Positions 47,901-60,751 are shown, counted from the first letter of the stretch. The stretch: DNA of 64,000 bases from Membranipora membranacea (GCA_914767715.1 OU612068.1:5644001-5708000); one strand, 5' to 3'. Made by a program: numbers and translations. Notes: a model not told the origin generated them from the letters alone.

Positions 47901-50900
47901 TTTCCAGATTTTCTATTTCCTGTATTTTGTCATCAAACCACTGTAAACATAGAAAACACATAGATGTATTGCAATTGAGGTACACACAAAGGTAATAACA
48001 AATCACAGGGGGCGTCTGCCAATAGAACGCCACAAGAACGTGCAACAATGTCTGTGAGAAAACTATTTAGGGCCTGACTCATGGAGGCAAAATTAGTCAA
48101 CAGTGATGAGCAGTTATATGATTGGTATAAAGGGCTTTAGTAGGAGCCTATCCTAACTTTCATAACCCTAAATACCTATTTCCATGCATTATGTAACCAT
48201 AAGGGTATGTCATGTTATCAATCACTAATTCTGATATGACCTCACAGGGAACTAAAAAATTGGATACTACTTATAGTGACAGCCACTCCTCATGACTTGG
48301 ACTTACCGAGTCTGTTTCTGTGATCTGAGATGATAGTTTAGTGACAGCATCTCCCATTCTACCAAACAGTCTCATCACGCCGGCAGCACTAAGTGCAGAC
48401 GTACCGGAGGCCTTTGGTAAATCGGCATCCATTGTGAGGAAGTCTCTCATGTATGGATCCATTCTCAGGGATGGGTGAGCACCTGTTCTATTCATGTATC
48501 TGTAAGAGATACATTGAGATAAATATAAATATTTTACCCCGATGGAATTTCAGATATATCATTAATTCAATTGACTATTTAAAAGCTAAGAAGTGCAATG
48601 TCCTCAAGGCAGATTTTTCAAATAATTAAAGTTAGATTGTATATCATCATTCCAATCCAATATGGTAAAACACTAACACTGAACATGGAGTTTGGGCCAA
48701 TTTTTGTGCCAAAATTGATAGTTAGAATGATAAACTATGTGAAGAAGCTGTTACTTAATGATTTTAGGACCTATCTCCCCGCCCCAAACTGATTCAGAAT
48801 CTGAGAGTTGGTCTAAACAGGGAGGGTCTAAAATCAACCCTGTTCCGATTTTAGTAGGTTGTCTTCTCATTTGATAAGAGGAGACAACTTCACTTTTGTC
48901 AGATACTCTGTGGACCGAGTTTTGGTACTTGTCCCGATTTCTACATTTTGGATCAGTTTGGGACGGGGGGGGGGGAGACAGATCCTAAAATCCACAAGTA
49001 ACAGCTTCTCCACATAATTCATCATTTCAACTTTCATAATTTTCACATCATCATCCCTGAACATAGACTTAATAATAAACCTAGATGGGACAACATATAC
49101 AGCTCAAGTGAGGCACTTAATTGTGGGGCGACGTAATGTCATAGGAAGGTGTAGAAGCAATGATGCTATCATCGATTCACTGTCCATAATCCAGGTTTTT
49201 TGTTCATAACTTGATCAATTTTGATCGGATTTTGAATTTGAAAATTGCTGTCCAATGAGCAGCATCTTGTTATCAATTTAATGCTATCGTAATTTTCAAA
49301 CTCAAAATCCGATCGAAATTGATCGAGTTATCGACAAAAAAAACTCCATTTTGGACAGTAAATCAATGATAGCATCATTGCTTCTACACTTTCCAATGTC
49401 GTTATTTCGCCCACAATTAAATACCTCAGTGCCTCAATGTTAATGCTTCATATAGTGTCATGTCTAGGTTTATTATTATATGTTCTTGACTCAAAATTCA
49501 CTTCGCAACTTTTACTACCTTATTTTCATGAATTATCAATGGCAACCCTAATACTTCAGGCCATGTGATATCAAGACATTACACCATTGAACAAAATAAT
49601 CTTTCAGCATGTACGTCGACCTCATGCTTACCTTTCTAAAGCTGCTCTTCGTTTTTCCACAAAATCTTGTGAGCCAGACTCTTCTTTGGCCATCTTCACC
49701 TTAGCCATACCTGGATAAATATACATTCACTATGGAAAAATGATAAAAAAAAACAACACCGCAATCTCAGCTTTACTCAAGTGAATTATCATGAATCATA
49801 CAAAAGACAGAACATATTTGACAATTGTGCCGAATGTAAGAGAGAAGGACTAGATACCATTTACATTAATCTTATCATGATGTTTATTCACATTACCCCA
49901 CAGCATCAGTACTTACCCACTGTACTCCCCACAGCATCAGTACTTACCCACTGTACTCCCCACAGCATCAGTACTTACCCACTGTACTCCCCACAGCATC
50001 AGTACTTACCCACTGTACTCCCCACAGCATCAGTACTTACCCACTGTACTCCCCACAGCATCAGTACTTACCCACTGTACTCCCCACAGCATCAGTACTT
50101 ACCCACTGTACTCCCCACAGCATCAGTACTTACCCACTGTACTCCCCACAGCATCAGTACTTACCCACTGTACTCCCCACAGCATCAATACTTACCCACT
50201 GTACTTTTCTCAGGGGGTTTTGGCACCACGACACCAGCTGCTCTGTGATTATGTACCAACTTATCATGTAATCCTAGAAAATCACTAAACCTTCTCTTCA
50301 CTGCAAACTGTGACTGCTTAAAGGCTGGAATGTTAGTCTACAACAAAATAACACAGAAATTAAACTAGTATAGATAGAGCAGTTGTGAAATGGTCATAAC
50401 TTTGATTTGAGCAATCAAAACATTCAAGACAGATGATAAGCAACAGGTCAGCGCAATCAAACCTGGTATGAAAAACAAGCAAGCAAGCAGCTAAAAAACA
50501 AACAATTCCACATAACAAGATACGAGTTAAAAAAAATGACTCGGGAATCTGTTGCGTAATTTAAATGTATGTGCATGAATATGTTACAGGGCAGGTTTTT
50601 ATCTAAAACGGGACAGGATATACCATGGAGGAGTAGATACTATCTAGAGCTATGTTCAGGGAGACTTAATTTGAGCTAGTACCAATTTTAGGTTGGAGGT
50701 AATTTTAGTGAATATTAGTTAACTTTCCTTATGTGATCACTTTACGTATATATGGTAGAATGAACGCTTCTACTCACCACAGTATTGACTTGATATACCA
50801 TATATGCACTCATACCATCTCCAACCTTCATTGGGTTAGTGATTGTAATCTCTATATTAAAATTATCTCTAGCTTCCTCAGCTTCAGCCTGCAAATAACA

Positions 50901-52914
50901 AATTTACGATGGAGTCATTAGAACGGAGTAACTAAAATATAGTCAAGTATATTCAGTGAGAGACAACTCCAAACTCCAAACATTCTTATTATTGTTGGTT
51001 CGTCAGGGTTTCAATACCCGCTGTTCATCATAATTTATTTATTTGAGGAGAAATAAACTCAATTTCCCCAGCAAACATATTATGCAGTCAATCCATAACT
51101 AACCTCATCCTGAGGCTCAGGGCTGCCGACGAGGGGAACGGATACAGACTCCTTCTTTACAGGGAGATCAGAGGAAGGGGACGCAAACAGATCATCTCCA
51201 TCATCATCTACTGTGGCTGGCTCCTGAGGGGCAGCAGCGGCAACAGGGGGCTCTGAGACGGGAGGGGTGTCCTCGACCGGGGGAGCTTCCTCCTTCTCTG
51301 GCTCCGGCTCTGATATTACATATATTACGGCTCTGATATTACAGAATGAAATTATATACACACCTGGTAAACTTTCTGGCTCAGAGATGTATCATCTAAT
51401 CTGAACTCATTCTATTATCAGATAATAGTTCATCTAGTGGTTCCGACACTGATAATAGAATGAGTTAAGATTATATGATGCATCGCTAAGCCAGATGGGT
51501 TTATCATTTAATTTTGTAATTTAGATTACAGGTAAAAATTACAATGCTAGCCATTTTTTATCTGCATGAAAGCAGATAGATAGAGCGATTTAAAAAAATA
51601 ACGATCCGTAGTGGTCTTACCTAGTTCAGCAGGCTTTTCAGGTTCGGGTTCTAACATTGCTGGTTTGGATTCTGTAGGTTCATCCAATGGCACTGGGTCA
51701 AATAACGCAGCTTGATTAGTGCTAGCTGTCGCCTGAAAATATCAATATCAAACACTCTGAACCGAATAGCAAATCACATAGGAAGCCATAACCAGATGAG
51801 CTGCTCTACTTCCTGCTTCTAACAAGGTGTAAGTGACCAACAAAGTAAAGAAAGAACCTAGAGGAAGAGTAGGTCTAAGCAGTATTTTCAAAGAACATTA
51901 TTTACGGTGTGATACATTGTGGAATGTTTATCGCCTTGTGCCCTTGAAATCATATATCACAATCCTAAATGAATCGGTTGCAGACATAGGTAAGAAAATA
52001 AAAAATATGGCTGTCTACATACGGAGATGAGTGTGTATCAGTGATATATCAGCGTAGGACAGTACTGAGCCTAGGTACTAGGAGGATATTGTGAAGACAA
52101 CAATTAATTTGAAATTGATATTATGTAATAACAAGCCAAACACTGCCAGGACATGGCCTGCCCTGATATTGGCCAGTTTAACACACTTTGCAGGCATTGT
52201 CATGAACTGGAGTAGAACCACTTATGAAACAAACAATGCTCAGTACTGCACTGTTCCTTTGGAGCTATTCAACTAGTATGCACAGCCTAGTTGGGACCTG
52301 TTACCGAGACGAGGACTTAAATACAATGTTGTAAAATGTTGGTTCACAACACTTGATACAAAACCGCAGATGGTTTTCTCCAAATTTCTCCACAAATGAT
52401 GAAACTTAACAGCGGTGTCAAGATTTAGCAAGGAAAAACTCCATCACAGCAATGAGAAAGAAAAACGACTGAACACCACCCACAATTCACTATCTTTACT
52501 GAAAACCACCCACTTGCTTACTCTGCTCTCTTCAAGTTTCTTCCCTCTTGCTCTAGTCTATCCAATCACTTTTACTCAATTAACAGACTGCACTGTCTGC
52601 AACCACTTGTCTCTACCTTGTGGTTACACTATGCCAATACCACTAAACGGTATATGAAGGACACGGAGGAGGGGAGGTAAGAAGGAAGAAAAAATTTACT
52701 ACTGCTGACAACAGTGACTGATTGAGAAAACTCAAAAGTCATAGTTTTCTGGAGTTAAACATTATGTGCATGGTCAGAAACCTGTGAGATCATGCATAGA
52801 CATTATACTTACTGGTTCAGATGTTGTACTCTTGAAAATGTCATCATCATCATTGTCTTCACCAAACAAATCCGGCTCATTATTGAGTGGGGGAGGTTCT
52901 CTGTCTTCCGCCAT
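44962..52914 (-). CDS. SNX2: Sorting nexin SNX1/SNX2, complete 12-exon gene
   Basis: Exons (minus): 52813..52914, 51621..51732, 51104..51309, 50778..50888, 50196..50337, 49632..49710, 48307..48499, 47847..47940, 47309..47514, 46132..46275, 45632..45784, 44962..45012. They total 1593 bp, 530 aa, phases all consistent. Order: acidic N-terminus ([17 protein letters not shown]) with Pro/Glu-rich linker; PX domain ([61 protein letters not shown]) with the RRFSDF phosphoinositide-contact motif; amphipathic/BAR region ([42 protein letters not shown]-type helices) ending [16 protein letters not shown]. This is the retromer-associated PX-BAR protein that binds PI3P endosomes and drives tubulation and cargo recycling. 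SNX1 and SNX2 are not separated in most invertebrates; the symbol is approximate. Exons 1-7 lie in the duplicated block. Confidence 0.95.
46946..46984. repeat. 14-bp tandem repeat in an SNX intron
   Basis: Unit of ACATGTTATATT type, three copies in a row. Confidence 0.7.
49060..49485. mobile_element. Foldback element, about 430 bp (unit 1)
   Basis: Long inverted repeat: GAACATAGACTTAATAATAA at 49060 is answered by TTTATTATTATATGTTC at 49485; inner landmarks GTGTAGAAGCAATGATGCTA / TAGCATCATTGCTTCTACAC and TCCGATC/GATCGGA pair across a short centre near 49270. No coding capacity. It sits in the SNX intron between exons 6 and 7. A relative lies at 5174-5240. Confidence 0.8.
49899..50208. repeat. 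31-bp minisatellite, ten copies, containing the SNX exon-5 splice donor (unit 1)
   Basis: The unit CAGCATCAGTACTTACCCAC + TGTACTCCCCA is repeated with exact 31-bp spacing (ACTTACCC at 49911 and then every 31 bp to 50190). On the minus strand each unit reads AGTACAGTGG|GTAAGTACTG. The last copy is the real donor of SNX exon 5 (exon end 50196, GTAAGT); the other nine lie downstream in the intron as exact look-alikes. The long plus-strand Pro/Ser/Thr frame here is only the repeat. Confidence 0.95.
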
Positions 52915-53690
52915 GGTGTCTTGCTCACGTGATCACAACTGAAATGACCTCTCAGGGTCAGATAGTGAGTTGCTTTCATTGGTCCAATTGTACAATGTGT
53001 CTCCTATTGGCTAAGTGACGGTGACGTATTTGGTGCATTTACATGCCATTCCTGAAACTTACAGGCACCTGCATTGAGGCAGCCTCACCATTACCAGTGT
53101 TGACTAGTATTACAAGAAATTCACCATGCTGCTATGAACGCTGAATAATTTCAAACATTACAACCTGAAGGTAGCAACCATCCAAAGTTCTATTATTCAA
53201 AACTAAAGCCTGAGGCAGTATCTCAGTTGTAAGTTTTAATACTCACTAAATGATATAATGCCCCCATCAGCTATAATATAAATTTGATGATATTGTGTGC
53301 TGTTTGTACTGCTGCTATGTGATTTAATGTCAAAGTTTATCACATTCACCACATTCTCAGGCCGTAAAATTATTGAGCATTACAGTGCCGACAACAGCAT
53401 CTACACGGAGCAGCGGCTCACAGCTTGCACCATCTCTTCTGCTGTCGTTAACTCTGTGCACGGACTGAGTATTGTACTTAATTAAACAGGATTTGAGCAC
53501 AGACCATTTGATAAGACACAGTCAAATTTTTCATTTCTACTTCCTAGTTTATGTTGAGTCAAAATTAGCGTACCAATTGTTAGCTTCATTTAAAAGGGTT
53601 TGTTGCGCAGCAACGATAAAGGTTCGGTAACCATTTGATATCTTTTTGTAAGATTAGAGGTGCGGATTGAACAGAAGCCACAGATAAACA
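52915..53690. promoter_or_regulatory. Divergent promoter region shared by SNX and the plus-strand gene (unit 1)
   Basis: 776 bp between the two start codons. TCACGTGA (E-box / CLEAR-type palindrome) is at 52925-52932, next to the SNX start; two ATTGG (inverted CCAAT) boxes follow at about 52979 and 53006 and TGACGTAT (CRE-like) at about 53021. No TATA box is evident, as usual for housekeeping divergent promoters. Confidence 0.55.
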
Positions 53691-54491
53691 ATGGACAAAA
53701 ACATGAATAACTGCTCTTCAACTGAAGTAGCTCCAGGCATTCAAGGTATGATGATAAGTATCTTTTCAACCAACAATTAACTCCATTCAATACAACAGTT
53801 CACATGCGCATCTAGCGCTCATGACATCATACAGGAGAGTCCTGTTTCACAAACATGGTAAACAGCCCAAATCCGTGTACTTGATTCATTACTTGCGTCA
53901 AGAAAGAGAGCTACAATTAACAGAGGCGGATTCAAGAATATAATGAGCGGGGTGTCACCAATGCTACCCAAAGTTTAAAATGTCAATCCTCTTGTGAGCA
54001 AAGACTTATGTGGAAGCTCTGCAAAGAGTATCTGATAATCTGTGTTTTCTATATCACATACAACCTTTGTATTGACACGTTAAAATGCGCTACTGAATGC
54101 CAAAGCCAATATAGAGTGAGCCCTCTCCTTGCTTCTTTGCTGGCTCTACTCAAAATGTTGATACATCCGAGCCCCAAATATGGGACCATTTCTCTACCAT
54201 CCTAAGGGGCATTACATAACTGCTACATACTTGTCATATATTTAGATGAATCTCAGGGAGGTCACGATCAGAGTGATGGTGCAGGAGGACAGGCTAGCAG
54301 GTTCCGTCTTGTACCCGTCATGGAGAACAAAACAGAAAGTGATGAAGCTTCTTTTGATCTTGACGGTGAAATGGCTGAGGAATATGGGTTAGATGATACA
54401 TACTCTAAGGAGCGAGCTAATTCATGTGCCTCCCAGCTGACGCAGAGCGATTTATCACGGCTTGGAATGTTAACAGCTATTGGAGATCCAG
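53691..54491 (+). pseudogene. Unknown acidic-protein gene, truncated inner copy (unit 1)
   Basis: Exon 1 53691..53745 (MDKNMNNCSSTEVAPGIQ) and exon 2 54246..54491 (DESQGGHDQSDGAGG, ASRFRLVPVMENK, SDLSRLGMLTAIGDPG), in phase. It is identical to the outer copy at 60752. Downstream of exon 2 the DNA runs into the second duplication unit, so the later exon at 62905 can be reached only past a second promoter. I do not recognise the protein; it is acidic and Ser-rich, so probably a cytoplasmic or nuclear N-terminal region. A TSC22- or transporter-N-terminus-like SRFRLVPV is suggestive only. Confidence 0.55.
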
Positions 54492-56120
54492 GTATTTTTA
54501 TTACTGTTATTTAGCATTATGAAAATAAGGTGGGAAGATGTTTCGGCTTAGGCTGCTATCCAGTCAGTCACTGTGTGGACGTGTGTGATCAGCTATAGCC
54601 CAGGTAAGGCTGAGATATCGACATGTATAGAGTTATCTCTCATGTTAATTATGGATAACTTGTTAACAGTTTTCGTTATGTATTTGTTACAACTGCAAAA
54701 TATTGCTTACGAAGTTGAGTCTAACATCCGAATTGTTAATTAATGTTCCATCAGCGCTACACCCACTGTAACGTTAAAGACATGATGATAATAATTTAAG
54801 TGTGTGTGAGTGCTGTTTACAGTTTGCCGCTGTTCTTGAATAGCAATGCTGCCAATACTTAGTGTTGCATTTGCATTGTGTGTTTGACTCCGATATAAAT
54901 TTTAGACTCTGCTCTCGTTGGAGGCGATTCCTCAGACTGTAAAACCGCTAGCCAAACTTCTGCTGGCATGTTATTGTGAGGTAACACTCATTGATGCATC
55001 ATCCATTTTTGTTTCGTTTTATATTGGAACACCCATTGAGGTACACACAAAGGTAATAACAAATCACAGGGGGCGTCTGCCAATAGAACGCCACAAGAAC
55101 GTGCAACAATGTCTGTGAGAAAACTATTTAGGGCCTGACTCATGGAGGCAAAATTAGTCAACAGTGATGAGCAGTTATATGATTGGTATAAAGGGCTTTA
55201 GTAGGAGCCTATCCTAACTTTCATAACCCTAAATACCTATTTCCATGCATTATGTAACCATAAGGGTATGTCATGTTATCAATCACTAATTCTGATATGA
55301 CCTCACAGGGAACTAAAAAATTGGATACTACTTATAGTGACAGCCACTCCTCATGACTTGGACTTACCGAGTCTGTTTCTGTGATCTGAGATGATAGTTT
55401 AGTGACAGCATCTCCCATTCTACCAAACAGTCTCATCACGCCGGCAGCACTAAGTGCAGACGTACCGGAGGCCTTTGGTAAATCGGCATCCATTGTGAGG
55501 AAGTCTCTCATGTATGGATCCATTCTCAGGGATGGGTGAGCACCTGTTCTATTCATGTATCTGTAAGAGATACATTGAGATAAATATAAATATTTTACCC
55601 CGATGGAATTTCAGATATATCATTAATTCAATTGACTATTTAAAAGCTAAGAAGTGCAATGTCCTCAAGGCAGATTTTTCAAATAATTAAAGTTAGATTG
55701 TATATCATCATTCCAATCCAATATGGTAAAACACTAACACTGAACATGGAGTTTGGGCCAATTTTTGTGCCAAAATTGATAGTTAGAATGATAAACTATG
55801 TGAAGAAGCTGTTACTTAATGATTTTAGGACCTATCTCCCCGCCCCAAACTGATTCAGAATCTGAGAGTTGGTCTAAACAGGGAGGGTCTAAAATCAACC
55901 CTGTTCCGATTTTAGTAGGTTGTCTTCTCATTTGATAAGAGGAGACAACTTCACTTTTGTCAGATACTCTGTGGACCGAGTTTTGGTACTTGTCCCGATT
56001 TCTACATTTTGGATCAGTTTGGGACGGGGGGGGGGGAGACAGATCCTAAAATCCACAAGTAACAGCTTCTCCACATAATTCATCATTTCAACTTTCATAA
56101 TTTTCACATCATCATCCCTG

Positions 56121-56546
56121 AACATAGACTTAATAATAAACCTAGATGGGACAACATATACAGCTCAAGTGAGGCACTTAATTGTGGGGCGACGTAATGT
56201 CATAGGAAGGTGTAGAAGCAATGATGCTATCATCGATTCACTGTCCATAATCCAGGTTTTTTGTTCATAACTTGATCAATTTTGATCGGATTTTGAATTT
56301 GAAAATTGCTGTCCAATGAGCAGCATCTTGTTATCAATTTAATGCTATCGTAATTTTCAAACTCAAAATCCGATCGAAATTGATCGAGTTATCGACAAAA
56401 AAAACTCCATTTTGGACAGTAAATCAATGATAGCATCATTGCTTCTACACTTTCCAATGTCGTTATTTCGCCCACAATTAAATACCTCAGTGCCTCAATG
56501 TTAATGCTTCATATAGTGTCATGTCTAGGTTTATTATTATATGTTC
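56121..56546. mobile_element. Foldback element (unit 2 copy)
   Basis: Same element as 49060-49485, displaced by 7,061 bp and carried along by the segmental duplication rather than by a new insertion. Confidence 0.8.
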
Positions 56547-56959
56547 TTGACTCAAAATTCACTTCGCAACTTTTACTACCTTATTTTCATGAATTATCAA
56601 TGGCAACCCTAATACTTCAGGCCATGTGATATCAAGACATTACACCATTGAACAAAATAATCTTTCAGCATGTACGTCGACCTCATGCTTACCTTTCTAA
56701 AGCTGCTCTTCGTTTTTCCACAAAATCTTGTGAGCCAGACTCTTCTTTGGCCATCTTCACCTTAGCCATACCTGGATAAATATACATTCACTATGGAAAA
56801 ATGATAAAAAAAAACAACACCGCAATCTCAGCTTTACTCAAGTGAATTATCATGAATCATACAAAAGACAGAACATATTTGACAATTGTGCCGAATGTAA
56901 GAGAGAAGGACTAGATACCATTTACATTAATCTTATCATGATGTTTATTCACATTACCC

Positions 56960-57269
56960 CACAGCATCAGTACTTACCCACTGTACTCCCCACAGCATCA
57001 GTACTTACCCACTGTACTCCCCACAGCATCAGTACTTACCCACTGTACTCCCCACAGCATCAGTACTTACCCACTGTACTCCCCACAGCATCAGTACTTA
57101 CCCACTGTACTCCCCACAGCATCAGTACTTACCCACTGTACTCCCCACAGCATCAGTACTTACCCACTGTACTCCCCACAGCATCAGTACTTACCCACTG
57201 TACTCCCCACAGCATCAGTACTTACCCACTGTACTCCCCACAGCATCAATACTTACCCACTGTACTTTT
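56960..57269. repeat. 31-bp minisatellite, ten copies (unit 2 copy)
   Basis: Same array as at 49899-50208 with the same number of units, so the array has not changed length since the duplication. Confidence 0.95.
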
Positions 57270-59975
57270 CTCAGGGGGTTTTGGCACCACGACACCAGCT
57301 GCTCTGTGATTATGTACCAACTTATCATGTAATCCTAGAAAATCACTAAACCTTCTCTTCACTGCAAACTGTGACTGCTTAAAGGCTGGAATGTTAGTCT
57401 ACAACAAAATAACACAGAAATTAAACTAGTATAGATAGAGCAGTTGTGAAATGGTCATAACTTTGATTTGAGCAATCAAAACATTCAAGACAGATGATAA
57501 GCAACAGGTCAGCGCAATCAAACCTGGTATGAAAAACAAGCAAGCAAGCAGCTAAAAAACAAACAATTCCACATAACAAGATACGAGTTAAAAAAAATGA
57601 CTCGGGAATCTGTTGCGTAATTTAAATGTATGTGCATGAATATGTTACAGGGCAGGTTTTTATCTAAAACGGGACAGGATATACCATGGAGGAGTAGATA
57701 CTATCTAGAGCTATGTTCAGGGAGACTTAATTTGAGCTAGTACCAATTTTAGGTTGGAGGTAATTTTAGTGAATATTAGTTAACTTTCCTTATGTGATCA
57801 CTTTACGTATATATGGTAGAATGAACGCTTCTACTCACCACAGTATTGACTTGATATACCATATATGCACTCATACCATCTCCAACCTTCATTGGGTTAG
57901 TGATTGTAATCTCTATATTAAAATTATCTCTAGCTTCCTCAGCTTCAGCCTGCAAATAACAAATTTACGATGGAGTCATTAGAACGGAGTAACTAAAATA
58001 TAGTCAAGTATATTCAGTGAGAGACAACTCCAAACTCCAAACATTCTTATTATTGTTGGTTCGTCAGGGTTTCAATACCCGCTGTTCATCATAATTTATT
58101 TATTTGAGGAGAAATAAACTCAATTTCCCCAGCAAACATATTATGCAGTCAATCCATAACTAACCTCATCCTGAGGCTCAGGGCTGCCGACGAGGGGAAC
58201 GGATACAGACTCCTTCTTTACAGGGAGATCAGAGGAAGGGGACGCAAACAGATCATCTCCATCATCATCTACTGTGGCTGGCTCCTGAGGGGCAGCAGCG
58301 GCAACAGGGGGCTCTGAGACGGGAGGGGTGTCCTCGACCGGGGGAGCTTCCTCCTTCTCTGGCTCCGGCTCTGATATTACATATATTACGGCTCTGATAT
58401 TACAGAATGAAATTATATACACACCTGGTAAACTTTCTGGCTCAGAGATGTATCATCTAATCTGAACTCATTCTATTATCAGATAATAGTTCATCTAGTG
58501 GTTCCGACACTGATAATAGAATGAGTTAAGATTATATGATGCATCGCTAAGCCAGATGGGTTTATCATTTAATTTTGTAATTTAGATTACAGGTAAAAAT
58601 TACAATGCTAGCCATTTTTTATCTGCATGAAAGCAGATAGATAGAGCGATTTAAAAAAATAACGATCCGTAGTGGTCTTACCTAGTTCAGCAGGCTTTTC
58701 AGGTTCGGGTTCTAACATTGCTGGTTTGGATTCTGTAGGTTCATCCAATGGCACTGGGTCAAATAACGCAGCTTGATTAGTGCTAGCTGTCGCCTGAAAA
58801 TATCAATATCAAACACTCTGAACCGAATAGCAAATCACATAGGAAGCCATAACCAGATGAGCTGCTCTACTTCCTGCTTCTAACAAGGTGTAAGTGACCA
58901 ACAAAGTAAAGAAAGAACCTAGAGGAAGAGTAGGTCTAAGCAGTATTTTCAAAGAACATTATTTACGGTGTGATACATTGTGGAATGTTTATCGCCTTGT
59001 GCCCTTGAAATCATATATCACAATCCTAAATGAATCGGTTGCAGACATAGGTAAGAAAATAAAAAATATGGCTGTCTACATACGGAGATGAGTGTGTATC
59101 AGTGATATATCAGCGTAGGACAGTACTGAGCCTAGGTACTAGGAGGATATTGTGAAGACAACAATTAATTTGAAATTGATATTATGTAATAACAAGCCAA
59201 ACACTGCCAGGACATGGCCTGCCCTGATATTGGCCAGTTTAACACACTTTGCAGGCATTGTCATGAACTGGAGTAGAACCACTTATGAAACAAACAATGC
59301 TCAGTACTGCACTGTTCCTTTGGAGCTATTCAACTAGTATGCACAGCCTAGTTGGGACCTGTTACCGAGACGAGGACTTAAATACAATGTTGTAAAATGT
59401 TGGTTCACAACACTTGATACAAAACCGCAGATGGTTTTCTCCAAATTTCTCCACAAATGATGAAACTTAACAGCGGTGTCAAGATTTAGCAAGGAAAAAC
59501 TCCATCACAGCAATGAGAAAGAAAAACGACTGAACACCACCCACAATTCACTATCTTTACTGAAAACCACCCACTTGCTTACTCTGCTCTCTTCAAGTTT
59601 CTTCCCTCTTGCTCTAGTCTATCCAATCACTTTTACTCAATTAACAGACTGCACTGTCTGCAACCACTTGTCTCTACCTTGTGGTTACACTATGCCAATA
59701 CCACTAAACGGTATATGAAGGACACGGAGGAGGGGAGGTAAGAAGGAAGAAAAAATTTACTACTGCTGACAACAGTGACTGATTGAGAAAACTCAAAAGT
59801 CATAGTTTTCTGGAGTTAAACATTATGTGCATGGTCAGAAACCTGTGAGATCATGCATAGACATTATACTTACTGGTTCAGATGTTGTACTCTTGAAAAT
59901 GTCATCATCATCATTGTCTTCACCAAACAAATCCGGCTCATTATTGAGTGGGGGAGGTTCTCTGTCTTCCGCCAT

Positions 59976-60751
59976 GGTGTCTTGCTCACGTGATCACAAC
60001 TGAAATGACCTCTCAGGGTCAGATAGTGAGTTGCTTTCATTGGTCCAATTGTACAATGTGTCTCCTATTGGCTAAGTGACGGTGACGTATTTGGTGCATT
60101 TACATGCCATTCCTGAAACTTACAGGCACCTGCATTGAGGCAGCCTCACCATTACCAGTGTTGACTAGTATTACAAGAAATTCACCATGCTGCTATGAAC
60201 GCTGAATAATTTCAAACATTACAACCTGAAGGTAGCAACCATCCAAAGTTCTATTATTCAAAACTAAAGCCTGAGGCAGTATCTCAGTTGTAAGTTTTAA
60301 TACTCACTAAATGATATAATGCCCCCATCAGCTATAATATAAATTTGATGATATTGTGTGCTGTTTGTACTGCTGCTATGTGATTTAATGTCAAAGTTTA
60401 TCACATTCACCACATTCTCAGGCCGTAAAATTATTGAGCATTACAGTGCCGACAACAGCATCTACACGGAGCAGCGGCTCACAGCTTGCACCATCTCTTC
60501 TGCTGTCGTTAACTCTGTGCACGGACTGAGTATTGTACTTAATTAAACAGGATTTGAGCACAGACCATTTGATAAGACACAGTCAAATTTTTCATTTCTA
60601 CTTCCTAGTTTATGTTGAGTCAAAATTAGCGTACCAATTGTTAGCTTCATTTAAAAGGGTTTGTTGCGCAGCAACGATAAAGGTTCGGTAACCATTTGAT
60701 ATCTTTTTGTAAGATTAGAGGTGCGGATTGAACAGAAGCCACAGATAAACA
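59976..60751. promoter_or_regulatory. Divergent promoter region (unit 2 copy)
   Basis: Copy of 52915-53690, including the TCACGTGA site at 59986-59993. This copy drives the full plus-strand gene to the right and the truncated SNX to the left. Confidence 0.55.

Larger units (their letters stand above)
47974..55034. repeat. Tandem segmental duplication, unit 1 (7,061 bp)
   Basis: The sequence from 47974 recurs exactly 7,061 bp further on, to 62097. All encoded peptides, the ten-copy minisatellite and an 11-G run match between units, and the offset never changes, so no indel is present; I saw no substitution in the parts compared. The unit begins in the SNX intron 34 bp upstream of exon 8 and contains SNX exons 1-7, the divergent promoter and the first exons of the plus-strand gene. 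Confidence 0.97.
55368..59975 (-). pseudogene. SNX1/SNX2 truncated copy, exons 1-7 only
   Basis: Exons 59874..59975, 58682..58793, 58165..58370, 57839..57949, 57257..57398, 56693..56771, 55368..55560 repeat SNX exons 1-7 at +7,061. The PX domain is complete, the BAR region is lost because the duplication ends 34 bp before exon 8. If transcribed it would read into intron sequence, or splice across unit 1 to exon 8 (47940), giving a normal protein if unit-1 exons were skipped. Confidence 0.85.

Noticed and set aside
49899-50208. CRISPR-like array of equal short repeats
   Set aside because: The repeats are directly abutting with no variable spacers, and the locus is an animal intron.
49781-50248. 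155-codon plus-strand frame with regular Pro/Ser/Thr repeats
   Set aside because: It is the 31-bp minisatellite read in three rotating frames, antisense to SNX exon 5; the same holds for the copy at 56842-57309.
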